From Galeopsis tetrahit (Eukaryota > Streptophyta > Magnoliopsida > Lamiales > Lamiaceae), in contig OY776121.1 of the NCBI GenBank assembly GCA_963675135.1, positions 77,274,875-77,338,874 of the forward strand: 64,000 bases of DNA. Direction: 5' to 3'. This document shows positions 10,503 to 22,100 of this stretch, piece after piece (the stretch's first letter is position 1; every line of letters begins with the position of its first letter). Both the position numbers and the translations under genes were made by a program. The notes under the pieces were generated by a model. It saw only the letters and a list, made by a program, of their open reading frames with translations, did no database searches and was not told where the DNA came from.

Positions 10503-13500
10503 ATGGTTGTTTATGTCAAAGATGCAGTTCTAATCTCAGCACTCATCCACCTTATCACCATAAAATTGTCCTCGGCGAATTACCTACTCTGGCGCAATCA
10601 AGTAGTGCCTATGCTCTCTAGTCACGACTTGCTCGGTTTCGTCGACGGCACATCTCCTTCACCCTCGCGCCGTCTTCCTCCCTCTGATGACGATGATGAA
10701 TCCACCCCTGCTATTAATCCAGAATATACACTTTGGTATGCCAATGATCAACGTATCTTAAGCATCATGCTATCCTCTCTTTCTAAGGAAGTCATGGCTG
10801 AAATTATTGGATGTAAGACATCAAGATCGGTTTGGCTCGCTCTCGAGGCCGCTTTCTCTCATTCCTCTTCATCGTGTGCTCATCAATTACGGGAAGAACT
10901 TCTTCTTCTACGTAAGGGCAGTCTCTCTGTTGCCGATTACAGCCGGCAATTCAAATCCCTCTGTGACAAATTGGCTGCGATCGGACGTTCGTTGGATGAG
11001 TCCGACAAAAGCCATTGGTTCTTGCGTGGACTCGGTTCACAATTTGCAAATTTTTCTAATGTTCAAATGGCTCAAGATCCTCTTCCTTCATTCCGTGATT
11101 TGTCTGCTCAAGCCCAGGGATTTGATCTGTTCTCCAAGAACCTGGATGGACAACAATCCTCTTCTACAGCAGCGTTCATAGCTCATGATCGCTCCCAAAA
11201 ATCTTCAGGCCGTGGTCGTGGCTTCTCTCGTGGGGGTGGGAACTCAGGCCGTGGTGGTGGTTATTCTTTTTCTGGTCGTGGCAAAGAGGGTCGCAAATCA
11301 TATACTCCTCGATGCCAAATCTGCCGTGGTGAACACTATGCCGATAAATGACCTCAACGCTATTCACGCTCGTCAGATATTCCCTCAGCTCAATTGGCAC
11401 AAGCGTTTCATACATCTTGCAACATCTCACCTAACCAGGCTTCGGATTGGTACGTCGACTCGGGAGCATCAGCTCACATGACTACTCAAGCTTCCGATCT
11501 TGACTATTTCGAACCCTATTCAGATAATGGTCATGTTATTGTTGGTAATGGGGCGTCTTTAAATATAACTCATACTGGTTCTCGTTGCTTATCTAATGAT
11601 GTTCGTCTTCTAGATGTTTTGGTTGTTCCCCACTTGACAAATAATTTATTATCAATTAGCAAGCTTACATCTGATAATCCGGTTGACGTTATATTTTCTA
11701 ATAATACCTTTGCGATTCAGAATCGGGAGACAAAGGTAGTTCTAGCTTGAGGAACACGAATTAAGGGACTTTATGTGTTAGAGCAGGACATTCCATCCTT
11801 AGTTGCTGCTCTCCGTACCAAGACTTTGAAGGCTAGTTATGATTTGTGGCATTTGCGTTTGGGGCATGTCCCATTTTCTGTTATTTCACATTTAAATAGA
11901 ATTGCACATTTATCTCTTACGTCTATTTTACCAAATTCTGGCGTTTGCTCTCTCCTTGCCAATTAGCTAAGAGCAAAAGATTGTCATTTGTTTTAAATGA
12001 GAAACGTGCTTCTGCAATTCTTAAATTAATTCATTGTGATTTGTGGGGCCCGCCACCTATTACTTCTGTTGATGGATTTCGTTATTATGTTGCCTTTGTC
12101 GATGATTACTCCCGCTTTACTTGGATATTTCCTATGAAATTGAAATCTGAATTTTTTGATATTTTGGTGCGCTTCCACAATTTTGTGTGTAATCAAATTT
12201 CTGCAACTATTAAAGTGTTTCAGACTGACGGGGGATCGGAATTTGTCAATCATCGGGTGACTCAGTTTATGTCTCAACATGGCATTCATCATTGGTTATC
12301 TTGCCCTTATACACCTCAATAAAACGGGCGTGTTGAACGCAAGCATCGTCATATTTCTGAAACTGGTTTATCAATGATGTTTCATGGTCATGCTCCGGCT
12401 TGTTATTGGTTTGATGCATTTGCAACCGCTGTATATATCATTAATCGGACACCCTCTTCAGTTTTGAATGACATATCTCCGTTTGAATTAATTTATGGAT
12501 CAGCACCAAATTATGCACATTTTAAACCATTTGGTTGTCGTGTGTTTCCGTATCTTTGGGACTATGCTCCTCACAAATTGGCTCCTCGTAGTCGTCTGTG
12601 CATTTTTTTGGGATACAGCAGTATTCATAAGGGTTTTCGCTGCTTCGATCCTGAGTCCTCACGAGTTTTTATCACTCGTCATGCAAAATTCGATGAATAT
12701 TTATTTCCATTTTCTGGAACTTCTGGTGCCTCATCTTCTACTAATTTGGACATTTCTTCATTTCTAGAGCCAATTCAAATTAATATTTCAAAGCCCAATT
12801 CCACCAGCAAGCCCACGCCACCTTTAGTTGGTTGCCAATCCACTTCTCCATGTCGCATTTGTCCTCATGATGGACCACTTATTCAGCAGCCTACTCAACC
12901 CAATTTGCAATTATTACCAGAGCCTACTGCCCCCAACATTCTACCGCCCACTCAGCCCACACAACCTCTCCAACCTACTCCTCCTCAATTAGATTTCGAG
13001 CCTCCAGTTCCAGTATCTACTCACCCTATGGTAACACGTGCTAAAGCTGGAATTTTCAAGACTAAGCATCCACTACATTTGGCCTCCACTGCACTTCTTA
13101 CTGCCCTGGCTGCATCATCTGAGCCTAAGGGTTTTAAATCTGCCTTTAAATCCCCGCAATGGCTATCTGCTATGCAAGAGGAAATTGATGCTTTGCGTTC
13201 CAATAACACATGGGATCTAGTACCACGTCCTTCAAATACTAATATTGTTGGCTCCAAATGGGTGTTTCGAACCAAATATCATTCTGATGGTTCAATTGAG
13301 CGCTTCAAAGCTCGTCTTGTTGCTCAGGGCTTCACTCAAATTCCGGGTACTGATTTTGGTCACACCTTCAGTCAAGTTGTTAAGGCCTCCACTGTTCGAG
13401 TTATACTTGCACTCTCCGTCCAACACAAATGGTCTTTACATCAGCTCGACGTTAAAAATGCATTCTTAAATGGTGTTCTTTCGAAGCCTGTCTTCATGGC

Positions 13501-15971
13501 CCAACCCCCTGGATTTATTGATCCTCGGTTCCTTGATCATGTTTGTCGTCTTAAAAAGGCTCTTTATGGTCTTCGACAAGCACCGTTAGCTTGGTTCCAG
13601 CGCTTCAGCTCCTTTCTTCTTAGTTTGGGTTTTTTGGGAAGTCGTTCTGACTCCTCCCTTTTTTATCTTCATCGAGGTACATCTGTCATTTATCTCCTAC
13701 TTTATGTTGACGATATAATTGTGACAGGAAACAACCCAACTTTGATCAGGAATTTCATTGCTTGTACTCATGTTGAATTCGCCATCAAGGATCTTGATAA
13801 GTCGGATTTAGTGCCTATTTTTGTATTTTAATTGAATATTCTTTGTCAATTAAATTGATATTTTAGTGCACCTTTTCGACTCATTAGTTTGTGACTTCAA
13901 TTACCTTGATATTTTATTTTCTTATTTAATTCAGGTAAAATTGGAGCATTTTAAAAACATATAGTCGAACGTGTTTGATATAAATTGGGCCTACACTAGA
14001 AACCCAGTCACTTACAGAACTTGGCATCAATTGGGCCCATTACTTGAACATTCAAATTGGGCCAGCAAGTTAGAGACATGCATCATGCGGCCGCCATCGT
14101 GAAAAATAATTGGAGTGTTCAATTTATTGGGCCTTATCATTGGGCCCATAAGGGGATTTTGATATATATATATATACCACAGCCAGCCGCCGAATGGAGG
14201 GGGAAGCAATCAGGAGCCAGGCGTGAATTCTCAGAAACAAACTGCTGGAGAGAGTAGAATGATTCTGGTTTTAATTTTATTTATTGTTCTTTTAATTATG
14301 TTTAGTAGGTAGATTGTTATTCTAGCCCGAGGATGTGAAACCTGGATTTAATTATGTCTTTTTGATTATGTGATTCACGATTTATCTCAATTCATATTTT
14401 GATTTCGTTATTATTTGATTTTATGCGAAGCATATTTTGATTAATAGATTTATTAGGATTGTCCATCCGAATTTATTTGTTATCAATTCTAGTTAATTCA
14501 CAATTTATAATCCGTAATTGTTATATTATTGTGGATATCGTAGCAACTAAGGCAGAACACCTTAGGGGATAATAACGTCTAAATTGCATGAAACGAGCGT
14601 CTCGTATTCATGGTCTAGTTTATTCTATTGTTTTAGGTCTTGAATGCGTTTCTCGAGTTGAACCTTAAATACATGTTTTGGGATTATTCGTAGGAATAGA
14701 TTGATTGGGGGTCGTACTTTCAAATTAATCAAACATAAGAAACAATTCGAGTTAGTTTGGTCGTACCACTGACTTAGGGATAAGATTTGAGATTAGATGA
14801 GATTACTGGGTTCACTAATTAAATTGGTTAAATTATTCAAGGGGAAGCAATCCGAGGGCTGGATCGTTTTTAATATTTGATTCGTGTTTATTTTTATTGT
14901 TTCCTGTTATTTTTCATGCTTTCTAGTAGTTATTTAGAAACCACCAATCCAACTCCCCCCATTTTTACTGCTTTCATAACACAATTTATTCAATTGAGTT
15001 TCACCATTCCCTGTGGGATCGACCCTTACTTACCCTACTGCATAGTGGATATTTAAGGTATTTATTTTTGGGTGCCGGCGACAGCACACCAGATCTTGGT
15101 AATTTGAATTATTTCTTGGGTCTTGAGATATCTTCCACTCCGACGGGTTTGTTCATAGGCCAGGCTAAGTATGCGCATGATATCTTGGAAAGAGCTCAAT
15201 TGCTTGACTCAAAGCCCATTGCTACGCCTCTTGTCGCCGGGGAGTCTCTTGTTAGCTCCGGGGTTCCTTTTTCCGATCCCACTTTATATCGCTCGTTGGT
15301 TAGTGCGTTGCAATATTTGACGATCACACGTCCGGATTTATCCTATGCTGTTAATCTGGTGAGTCAGTTTCTCCATACTCCTACGGATGTCCATTTTCTT
15401 GCTGTAAAGCGCATTCTTCGATATGTTAAAGGCACCATTCATTTTGGCCTCACCTTTACATGTCGCCCAAATTCTACTATTGTTGGGTATTCTGATGCCG
15501 ACTGGGCTCGGTGCATTGATACGAGACGGTCAACTTATGGTTATTCCATCTTTCTCAGTGCAGGGTAATCTCGTTTCTTGGAGTGCAAAGAAACAACCGA
15601 CTGTGACTCGATCTAGTTGTGAATCTGAATATCGGGCTATGGCGAATGTAGCTTCCGAACTAGTGTGGCTAACAAATCTTCTTCGAGAGCTTCGAGCCCT
15701 TCCGTCTTCTTACCCAACTCTTCTATGTGACAACAAAAGTGCTATATTCTTGAGTCAAAATCTTGTAGCTCATAAACGGGCTAAGCATATCGATATTGAC
15801 TGTCATTTTGTCCGTGAGCTTGTTTCCGCCGGGAAGCTTATAACTCAGTTTGTTCCGTCCCATCTCCAGTTCGCCGACATTTTCACCAAGAGTCTACCAC
15901 GACCTGCCTTTGAATTTCTTCGATCCAAACTTTGCGTCGATTTTCACCCCACACAATGCTTGAGAGGGTGA
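10503..15971 (+). pseudogene. Copia 2 gag-pol, broken by stops, frameshifts and an insertion
   Basis: Gag starts at the ATG at 10503 with a UBN2/Copia-gag region (SSANYLLWRNQVVPML), an RGG-rich stretch and a zinc knuckle begun at CQICRGEHYADK. There a TGA (11349-11351) replaces the next Cys. Protease (WYVDSGASAHMT), GAG-pre-integrase, integrase (CDLWGPP, QTDGGSEF), RT (LLLYVDDIIVTG) and RNase H (SDADWAR, CESEYRAM) follow. Other damage: TGA at 11748-11750, a 2-bp excess in a CT run near 11950, TAA at 12320-12322 (Gln position), the solo LTR at 13795-15091 within the RT, and a 1-bp shift near 15565. It cannot make a polyprotein. Confidence 0.92.
13795..15091 (+). mobile_element. Solo LTR (1297 bp) inside Copia 2 RT gene
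   Basis: It starts TGATAAGTCGG at 13795 and ends ACACCA at 15091. The 5-bp TSD GATCT is at 13790-13794 and 15092-15096. Excising it would restore an uninterrupted RT reading (the Asp-Leu-Gly junction), which confirms the borders. It is non-coding with no PBS or PPT. The terminal sequence with GGGATCGACCCTTACT is typical of long LTRs of plant Ty3/gypsy (Tat/Ogre-like) elements; this family call is inference. Confidence 0.92.
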
Positions 15972-16106
15972 TAAGGATAAAGACTAGGTCATATTTTTGT
16001 ATATATCAGTCGGTTGTAATCTCCTTATATTTAGGATGTAATCTTAACTATTAATATTGAATTATACTCAATCACCAATTTACGGTGAACATTATTCATT
16101 CTGTCA
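15969..16106 (+). repeat. 3' LTR of Copia 2
   Basis: 138 bp, about 98% identical to the 5' copy; three differences cluster in the CATTCTGTTGTAACC segment. Followed by TSD TAGAC. Confidence 0.93.
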
Positions 16107-16696
16107 TAGACAATAGAGCCCCCACTTAGCTAGGGATAAATTAAAGTAATTTCCAAGCGTGTGTTTGCTTCAAACAATGATGTCACTCACCCTTTATTTG
16201 GCAATCCCCAAGCAACAAAGTCAAGGACCATGAATAAATTGAATTCTCCCATTTTCTTCATTTTACGTTATGTCTTCTATAGTATATATAATCTCAAAAT
16301 TAAATACTTTTACGTAAAATTTTTATATTTCAAAAAATGTTAGTGCAAAATCTCAAATTGTTTGAAGATTACACGAAATCTCCTTATAGCTTATTAATAA
16401 ATAAATTGCATGAATTCTCCAATTTTCTTCATTTTACGTTATCTCTTCTATAGTATAATCTTAAAATTGACAAATACTTCTATAGTGTATTAATTTAATT
16501 TCATGTTTCATTAATTAATTAGTCCAAATGTTTGGATAAGATTCTGATTTTACCTAGCTGTACTAAACCTTCAAATATTATTTAAATGGTCTTTGAAATT
16601 GAAAATTAACTCTCTTTTCTTTCACACATTACAATAATTTAAATATAGTACGAATGTTGTTAATAGAGGTCCGGGACCGGTTTCCAATTTAATTAA

Positions 16697-16803
16697 AATT
16701 AATGATTAAGGGATTGGTACGTACACTGTACACACCTCGAATATATATAGAATATTAATGATTAAGGGATTGGTACGTACACACCTCGAATATATATAGA
16801 ATA
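16697..16803. repeat. About 55-bp tandem duplication
   Basis: AATGATTAAGGGATTGGTAC followed by GTACACACCTCGAATATATA occurs twice in a row (from 16700 and from 16757). The first copy has a small extra GTACACT insertion. Confidence 0.8.
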
Positions 16804-16806
16804 GCT

Positions 16807-16925
16807 TGCATATACGTATAATGCACAAAGTTTGCACGAAATGTACACGTACAAATCGTGCAGAAAATGTGTAATTTTTTTGCACAATTCGTAGTGCACA
16901 TTAAACTTTGTACATGATATATGTT
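16807..16925. repeat. Palindromic TGCACGATTCGTACGTGCA repeat, copy 2 (inverted)
   Basis: Reads TTTGCACGAAATGTACACG, TACAAATCGTGCAGAAAATG and GCACAATTCGTAGTGCACA, the reverse orientation of copy 1. It is about 350 bp from the broken ATL gene. Confidence 0.7.
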
Positions 16926-17256
16926 TCTTCTTCAATCTCCTCTGACAATTACTACTAAATTTTAGGACTTGATCTCAAGATCAGATATTTTGTAGTTAAG
17001 AAAATTTTAGGAAAACATATATCATCAAAGTCCTAAATTTTTTAAATATTGATAGTATACTTGTGTTTTGATATATGCTCGATTCAATTCGATTAAAAAT
17101 TATTTTCTTCCATATATATTTTAATTCCGTTTGAAACATAGATAACTAAGATAAAAAATGTATATCATTATCATAAAAAAATTACATTTCTTAAAAATTA
17201 ATCCTATATCTACGTACATTTAGATACTACTATACAATGCTAACAATCTAGCTTTC

Positions 17257-17719
17257 CTAAGGCGCCACCACCACTATCGTACGGCAAAGCGGACACGAGG
17301 AAACGGATGTCAGCCACGTGTCGATGCATGCAACGTGGAATGCATGAACACATTGGGGCAACACCCGGATTTCCTCGCCGACTGCGAAATCCTCTAGGCA
17401 GATGGCGCAGTCGGAGAACATTTGAGCGTGTTCTTCGTCGTTGCCGTATGTAACTCTCGCCAAGGTCGACTCCACATTTCACAACATTGTTTCGGAGGCC
17501 AATCGGCCGCGCCGGGCTACCACCTCTTACGCGTATCCAAATGTAAAGGTCGATTAGGCCGACTAGAGTGGTGAGAATAGTTGCGACTGTTATCACCACT
17601 TTAGGGTCCAAAGTCGGCAGAGGGGGGGGGGGGGGGGGTTGGACGGCGGATTCATTGTCGTCGCCGCTATTTGAAGCTAGTGACAAATTTTGAGAGAGAG
17701 AGAGCGACGAGCTGGCCAA
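17257..17719 (-). pseudogene. ATL-type RING-H2 E3 ubiquitin ligase, recently broken
   Basis: ATL proteins are small membrane-anchored E3 ligases: an N-terminal transmembrane helix, a GLD-like linker, then a RING-H2. Here the N-terminal frame gives a Ser-rich start, a Pro run, a hydrophobic helix (VVITVATILTTLVGLIDLYI) and a GLRNN linker. The RING follows in another frame, complete with CAIC, QCVHAFHVAC and CPLC, ending VVVAP-stop at 17257. So one small indel lies near 17478. The expected initiator reads TTG instead of ATG (17717-17719); no in-frame ATG lies close upstream. An 18-G homopolymer (about 17623-17640) encodes the Pro run, where read errors are easy. With start loss plus frameshift I call it a pseudogene, though an assembly error cannot be excluded. 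It is the best preserved of four copies. Confidence 0.75.
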
Positions 17720-18060
17720 TTGTATACATGCATATATAGGATTTAGTCACGCGTTTTATATATTTAGTAATCCGGCCAACTAAATTTAGTCCATTAATAA
17801 TTAATATTTTTAACAATTACGGGATTTTAGATTAAAAAAATTAAGTTTAATTTTGTATTAGTCATGTAGGTAGGTAATTCAAATTTATAAGGTTTAATTT
17901 CGTGTATCAATAGAATAAAAATTATTAAATTTCCCATAAATGCATACGATTCATGTAACCATTTTTTTCCGTTTTCTTGAAAAACTCATACAGTATATAG
18001 CATATACAGTATATGGTGGTTGTGATCTGAATCCAGAAACAAAGTTAGCTAATTAATAAT

Positions 18061-18785
18061 TGTTATACCTAGTCAAAGAGATCAATCTTTGACAAGTCAA
18101 TCCTAGTCACCAGCTTACATGGCGACGACCAGTCAACAAAGTCAAGCGACGACCAGTCAACAAAGTCAAGAAAATGTAATATGGATGTATTTAATATATT
18201 TAAGTGCTCGCCCAAAGATGTTGGCGAGCACGTGTTTTAGTTAGCTGCTCGCCCAAATGTGTGGCGAGCACATGTCTATTCTTAGGTAGAAAAGTCTAAG
18301 TATTGAAGCCTTGGGAGACAGCATGGAGCGTGGCGACCACACCCCTCGACATGGTCCTCCGGCGACCACCATAGCTCAGCCCCTCGGCATATCGGCGAGG
18401 ACGAGCACCAAAGGCGGTTTAGCATTAAATGCGCCATCAAATCACCTTTTCGGGCAGAAGTAGGGTCCAGTGAGGGCGTGCCACGTGTAAAGGGCGGGCA
18501 GCCCCTGGAAACCACTATATAATGCCTAAAAGAGGCTCATTTGGAAACAAGTTACTCATTCCACCCAATCTTCCCAACCTAAAGCAATACACTCCCAAAA
18601 GCTCTCAAGCTTTTTAGCTTCTCTAAGAAGCTACATCTTGTTTTCTTCTTTGTTCTTCATTAGATCATCAAGATCATCATAAATACTCCTTTAAACACGT
18701 AATAAACCCCCGTTTAATTATATATGTTTGTATCGTACTAAAAACAGTCCACATCCGAGTCAACCCGATAATAGTGCATACAACA
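18061..18785 (+). repeat. 5' LTR of Tat-like element
   Basis: TGTTATACC...CATACAACA, 725 bp. The TATA box CTATATAATG is at 18515-18524. A GCGACGACCAGTCAACAAAG motif is tandemly repeated near 18120-18170. Two hairpins with arms TGCTCGCC/GGCGAGCA lie at 18204-18231 and 18246-18270. Confidence 0.95.
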
Positions 18786-19127
18786 TTTGGCGCTAGAAGG
18801 AGGGGACCTTTTACGTGTTCTATCATCAAAGTTTCGTCCGATCAACGAGCGATCGGTTAGCAAACTCCCTGTTTCAAGCTTTAATCGGTATATCTACCGT
18901 TTAGAGCATCATCTACGACCTTTACTGTTCTTCGTATTCTTGAACATTTTCAGTTTTTCGTAGCATATTTTGGAGTTTGATCTCCTTGTATTTTTGTTTT
19001 CAAGCTTCTTTTGTTGTTGCTTTACTAAGACTAGTAGTTGTAATAGCACGTTCTTCTGCGTAAGAACTTTAATCTTTCGTTTTTTAGATTATTTCTTTGT
19101 AATCTAAGAAGAGACACTCTTTAAACG

Positions 19128-22100
19128 ATGTCTCAGCATACTCCACATGATAGGATCTCGCCATCCGGAGGGAACGAGCACCCTCCGGCTCCGGCAAATC
19201 CTTTTGCAAACTTGAACATGGGGGATATCCTTAATGACCCCCAACACTTGAAAGACCTGTCGGACTACCTCCTGATGAGGAGGAATCAGAACGAGAAGGA
19301 AGAGCTCGAGAAGGCCAAGGATAGGGTTTTCGTCGAGGCTCGCAAAAACAGGGGGAACGAGGATAACCATTCCTATCACTCACATCCCGTTCACCCCCAA
19401 GATAAGGGCAAGAACAAAGTCGGCGAGAACTCCCACAACAGCCAGACGGGAGACTCGCAGAGAAATTCGGTGTTCAACCGAATGAAAGACAATGACGGAA
19501 AGGCTCCTCGCCGAGTACCTTTCAACGTAGATGGTCGACCACATAAGGCCGACCACCACCATCGCACTGATAGAAGAGAGCCGGGCGACAGGGTCTCAGC
19601 TCTAGATCGAGTGGGACCAGGAAAGGGTTCGCGAACTCCGGCCAAGAGTTATCGCAGCCACCATTCCGACAGGCACTCGCCCAGGCGATCACACCATGAT
19701 GATCGCCCAGTCATTTCCCATGGGAGTCGACGTGACGAGAACGTCGTCCCACGAGCTCAAACTGCCGAGGAGGGGCAAATCGCCCAGTTCCTCGAAACTC
19801 AAAAATTAATGAAACAAGAGATGGACGCTCTGCGAGCAGAGGTGGTCGCCTCGAAGCAAGGGACCACACTGCCGATCAGTCTGCCCGCACCTCCACTGAG
19901 TGTTTCAATCCTCACTGCCCCCATTCAAAGGAAGATCCAAATGCCCTCCATGGCGGCATATGATGGGATGTCCGACCCCAGAGTACACTTGTCCAAGTAC
20001 TCCAACTACATGGCCTCAATCGGGGCAACGGACGCAACACAATGCAGAAACTTCTCCCTAACATTGGGAGACCGGGCTCATCGATGGTACACAACTTTGA
20101 GTCCCGGATCTATCACTTCTTTCCTTGAGCTGGGACACCACTTTCTGACCTACTATGGGTCTATTGCTGCTCGCCCAGCCTCAAAGCAACGTCTGGCGAA
20201 CGTCCGCCAATCCCTGACTGAATCAGGCAAAGACTTCATCGAGCGCTTCGATAGGCTGGTGATCGATGGGGAGGCCGTGAACGATGAGACGAAGCTGATC
20301 TCAGCGGTTTCCGGTCTCAGGATAGGTACCAAGCTATGGGAATCTATCCATCTTACTTTCCCCAGTTCTTATGCGGATTTCCGCACGAGGGCTGGAAACT
20401 TCATTCAGATGGAGGAGATAATGGACGCTGCCAAGGCTAACGAGCAGCCTGACACGTCCAAGAGAGTGTGGCCTAAGAAAAACACTAACACTGGGGAATC
20501 TTCCCAGCCCAAGAAGGCGACCACTCAAGCTGGCAGTGCTCGCCCAGCGAACTTCAGGCCATTCGAGGAGGCACCTGAGATCATCCAATTCAGGGAAGCC
20601 CTCACCGTGGATCCTAGGGGCATCTACGACGCAATAAGGGGGAAAAATCTGCTCCCCCAAGCAAAGCCCATGCATACGAGCGATGCAAATCTTGATGGTG
20701 GTAAATTTTGCAACTACCACAATTCCGTCGGCCACCACACCAATGGGTGCCGAGACTTGGTGAGAAATCTCTTCAAACTTTACAATGAGGGTAAGCTCAC
20801 CCAATTCATCAAGTCCGGAGGTGGCAACGGCGACAACAGGGGCAAGAAGCGTCGCGACGACAGCGGCGGCGACCTGCGCCAACAATTGAACCGTCCCAAG
20901 CTAACTCCTCCCATGCCAACACATACTGGTGGCGACATCGATAATGTGGGAGGAGAATGCCATGTGATAGAAGGCCCTTTGGGGGGGACTCAATCCGGGG
21001 TCGCTCTGTCTGTTCGCCGGGCTCAGGGCGAACAGCGAGCACTCAACAACGTGCACCAGGTGTGCGTCGCTCCTACTGCCGAGAAGCCTCCTTCTCATCA
21101 AATCCGTTTCACGGACGACGACCTGAACGGCGTGGTGCAGCCAAACAATGATGCGTTGGTCATCACGGGGAAGATAATGGGAACCATCGTCCATCGGATG
21201 ATGGTCGACACTGGATCATACACCAACATCCTTTTCAAGCATACTTTGGATGCTCTTGGTGGATATGCAGATTACATCGAGCCTTGCGACGATATAATCG
21301 TAGGGTTCGGGGACACGCGCAACCTTCCCATAGGGAAAATCAGACTAACTTTGGACTTGGCATCGTCAAAAGAGCCTGAAATGCATCATGCTAGGCAGCT
21401 CGACTTCTTGATCATCGACATGCCATCATCCTACAACGCGTTCCTAGGCCGACCTTTCTTCAGCGAGTTCAAGGCGGCCGCTTCAACTTTTTATTACTGT
21501 ATTAAGTTTCCATCCCCGGCGGGAGCTATAACCGTTAAGGGCGATCAGACACGGGCGAGGGAGTGTCTCGTCCGTTTTGCCAAACGTCATTCTAAGGAAA
21601 GCGCCATGGTTGGAAAGTATATTATGTGTCAAACTCAAACAGAACAAATGAACTACTTGGAGGGTCTTCCTAGCAAGTACAGAAAAATTGAAGTTGGGGA
21701 GTGCAGTCATCGTTCCGACGACCACCAAGTGGAGGCGAACGAGCACGCCTCCATGGAAGTGGACGACCACACCCCAATGGAAATTGACGAGCAGACAGAT
21801 CCGGGCGACCAGGTCCCCGGCGACCAGTCTCCAGAAAACTTCCCAGATTTGGAGCCTAGGTTAGGCTTTGAGCCAAAATGCGGAATTGAGGACCCTCGTT
21901 GGAAGGAGCCTAAAGAGCGGGCGACTTCAGCAGAGGACCTTGAAACCATCCAATTGAACGAAGCTCGTCCCGAACTCGAAGTATTCATAGGTTCAAATTT
22001 ACCAGGACATCTGCGATCGGACATGATCGCATTCTTGAAAGAGAACATCGGTGCATTCGCCTGGTCGCACGAAGATATGGTGGGCATTCCCACGAATCAT

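Larger units (their letters stand above)
10279..16106 (+). mobile_element. Copia LTR retrotransposon 2, complete structure, defective coding
   Basis: 138-bp LTRs lie at 10279-10416 and 15969-16106 (TGATAAGG...TCTGTCA), with TSD TAGAC at 10274-10278 and 16107-16111. The primer-binding site TGGTATCAGC starts at 10417 (initiator-tRNA-Met type) and the polypurine tract GCTTGAGAGGG ends at 15968. I count three mismatches between the LTRs. The short LTRs and gag style suggest the Ale/Retrofit group (inference). A 1297-bp solo LTR interrupts the RT/RNase H region. Confidence 0.95.
16107..17256. other. AT-rich intergenic region
   Basis: No gene is seen. It contains a tandem duplication near 16697, a palindromic repeat at 16807 and, at 17120-17250, a segment also found near 36170-36250, where it again lies beside a RING remnant. 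That marks an old segmental duplication. Confidence 0.6.

Noticed and set aside
17257..17475. Functional short RING-only protein from the ATL locus
   Set aside because: It would have to start at GTG and would lack the membrane segment; the upstream frame clearly shows the missing half of a broken ATL gene.
18282..18515. 77-codon minus-strand ORF in the Tat-like LTR, repeated in the 3' LTR
   Set aside because: It is identical in both LTRs only because the LTRs are nearly identical; it overlaps the TATA region and has no recognisable domain.
20334..20885. Antisense ORFs over gag-pol (also 21707-22093)
   Set aside because: Shadow frames of the GC-rich coding strand; no domain, no splice structure.
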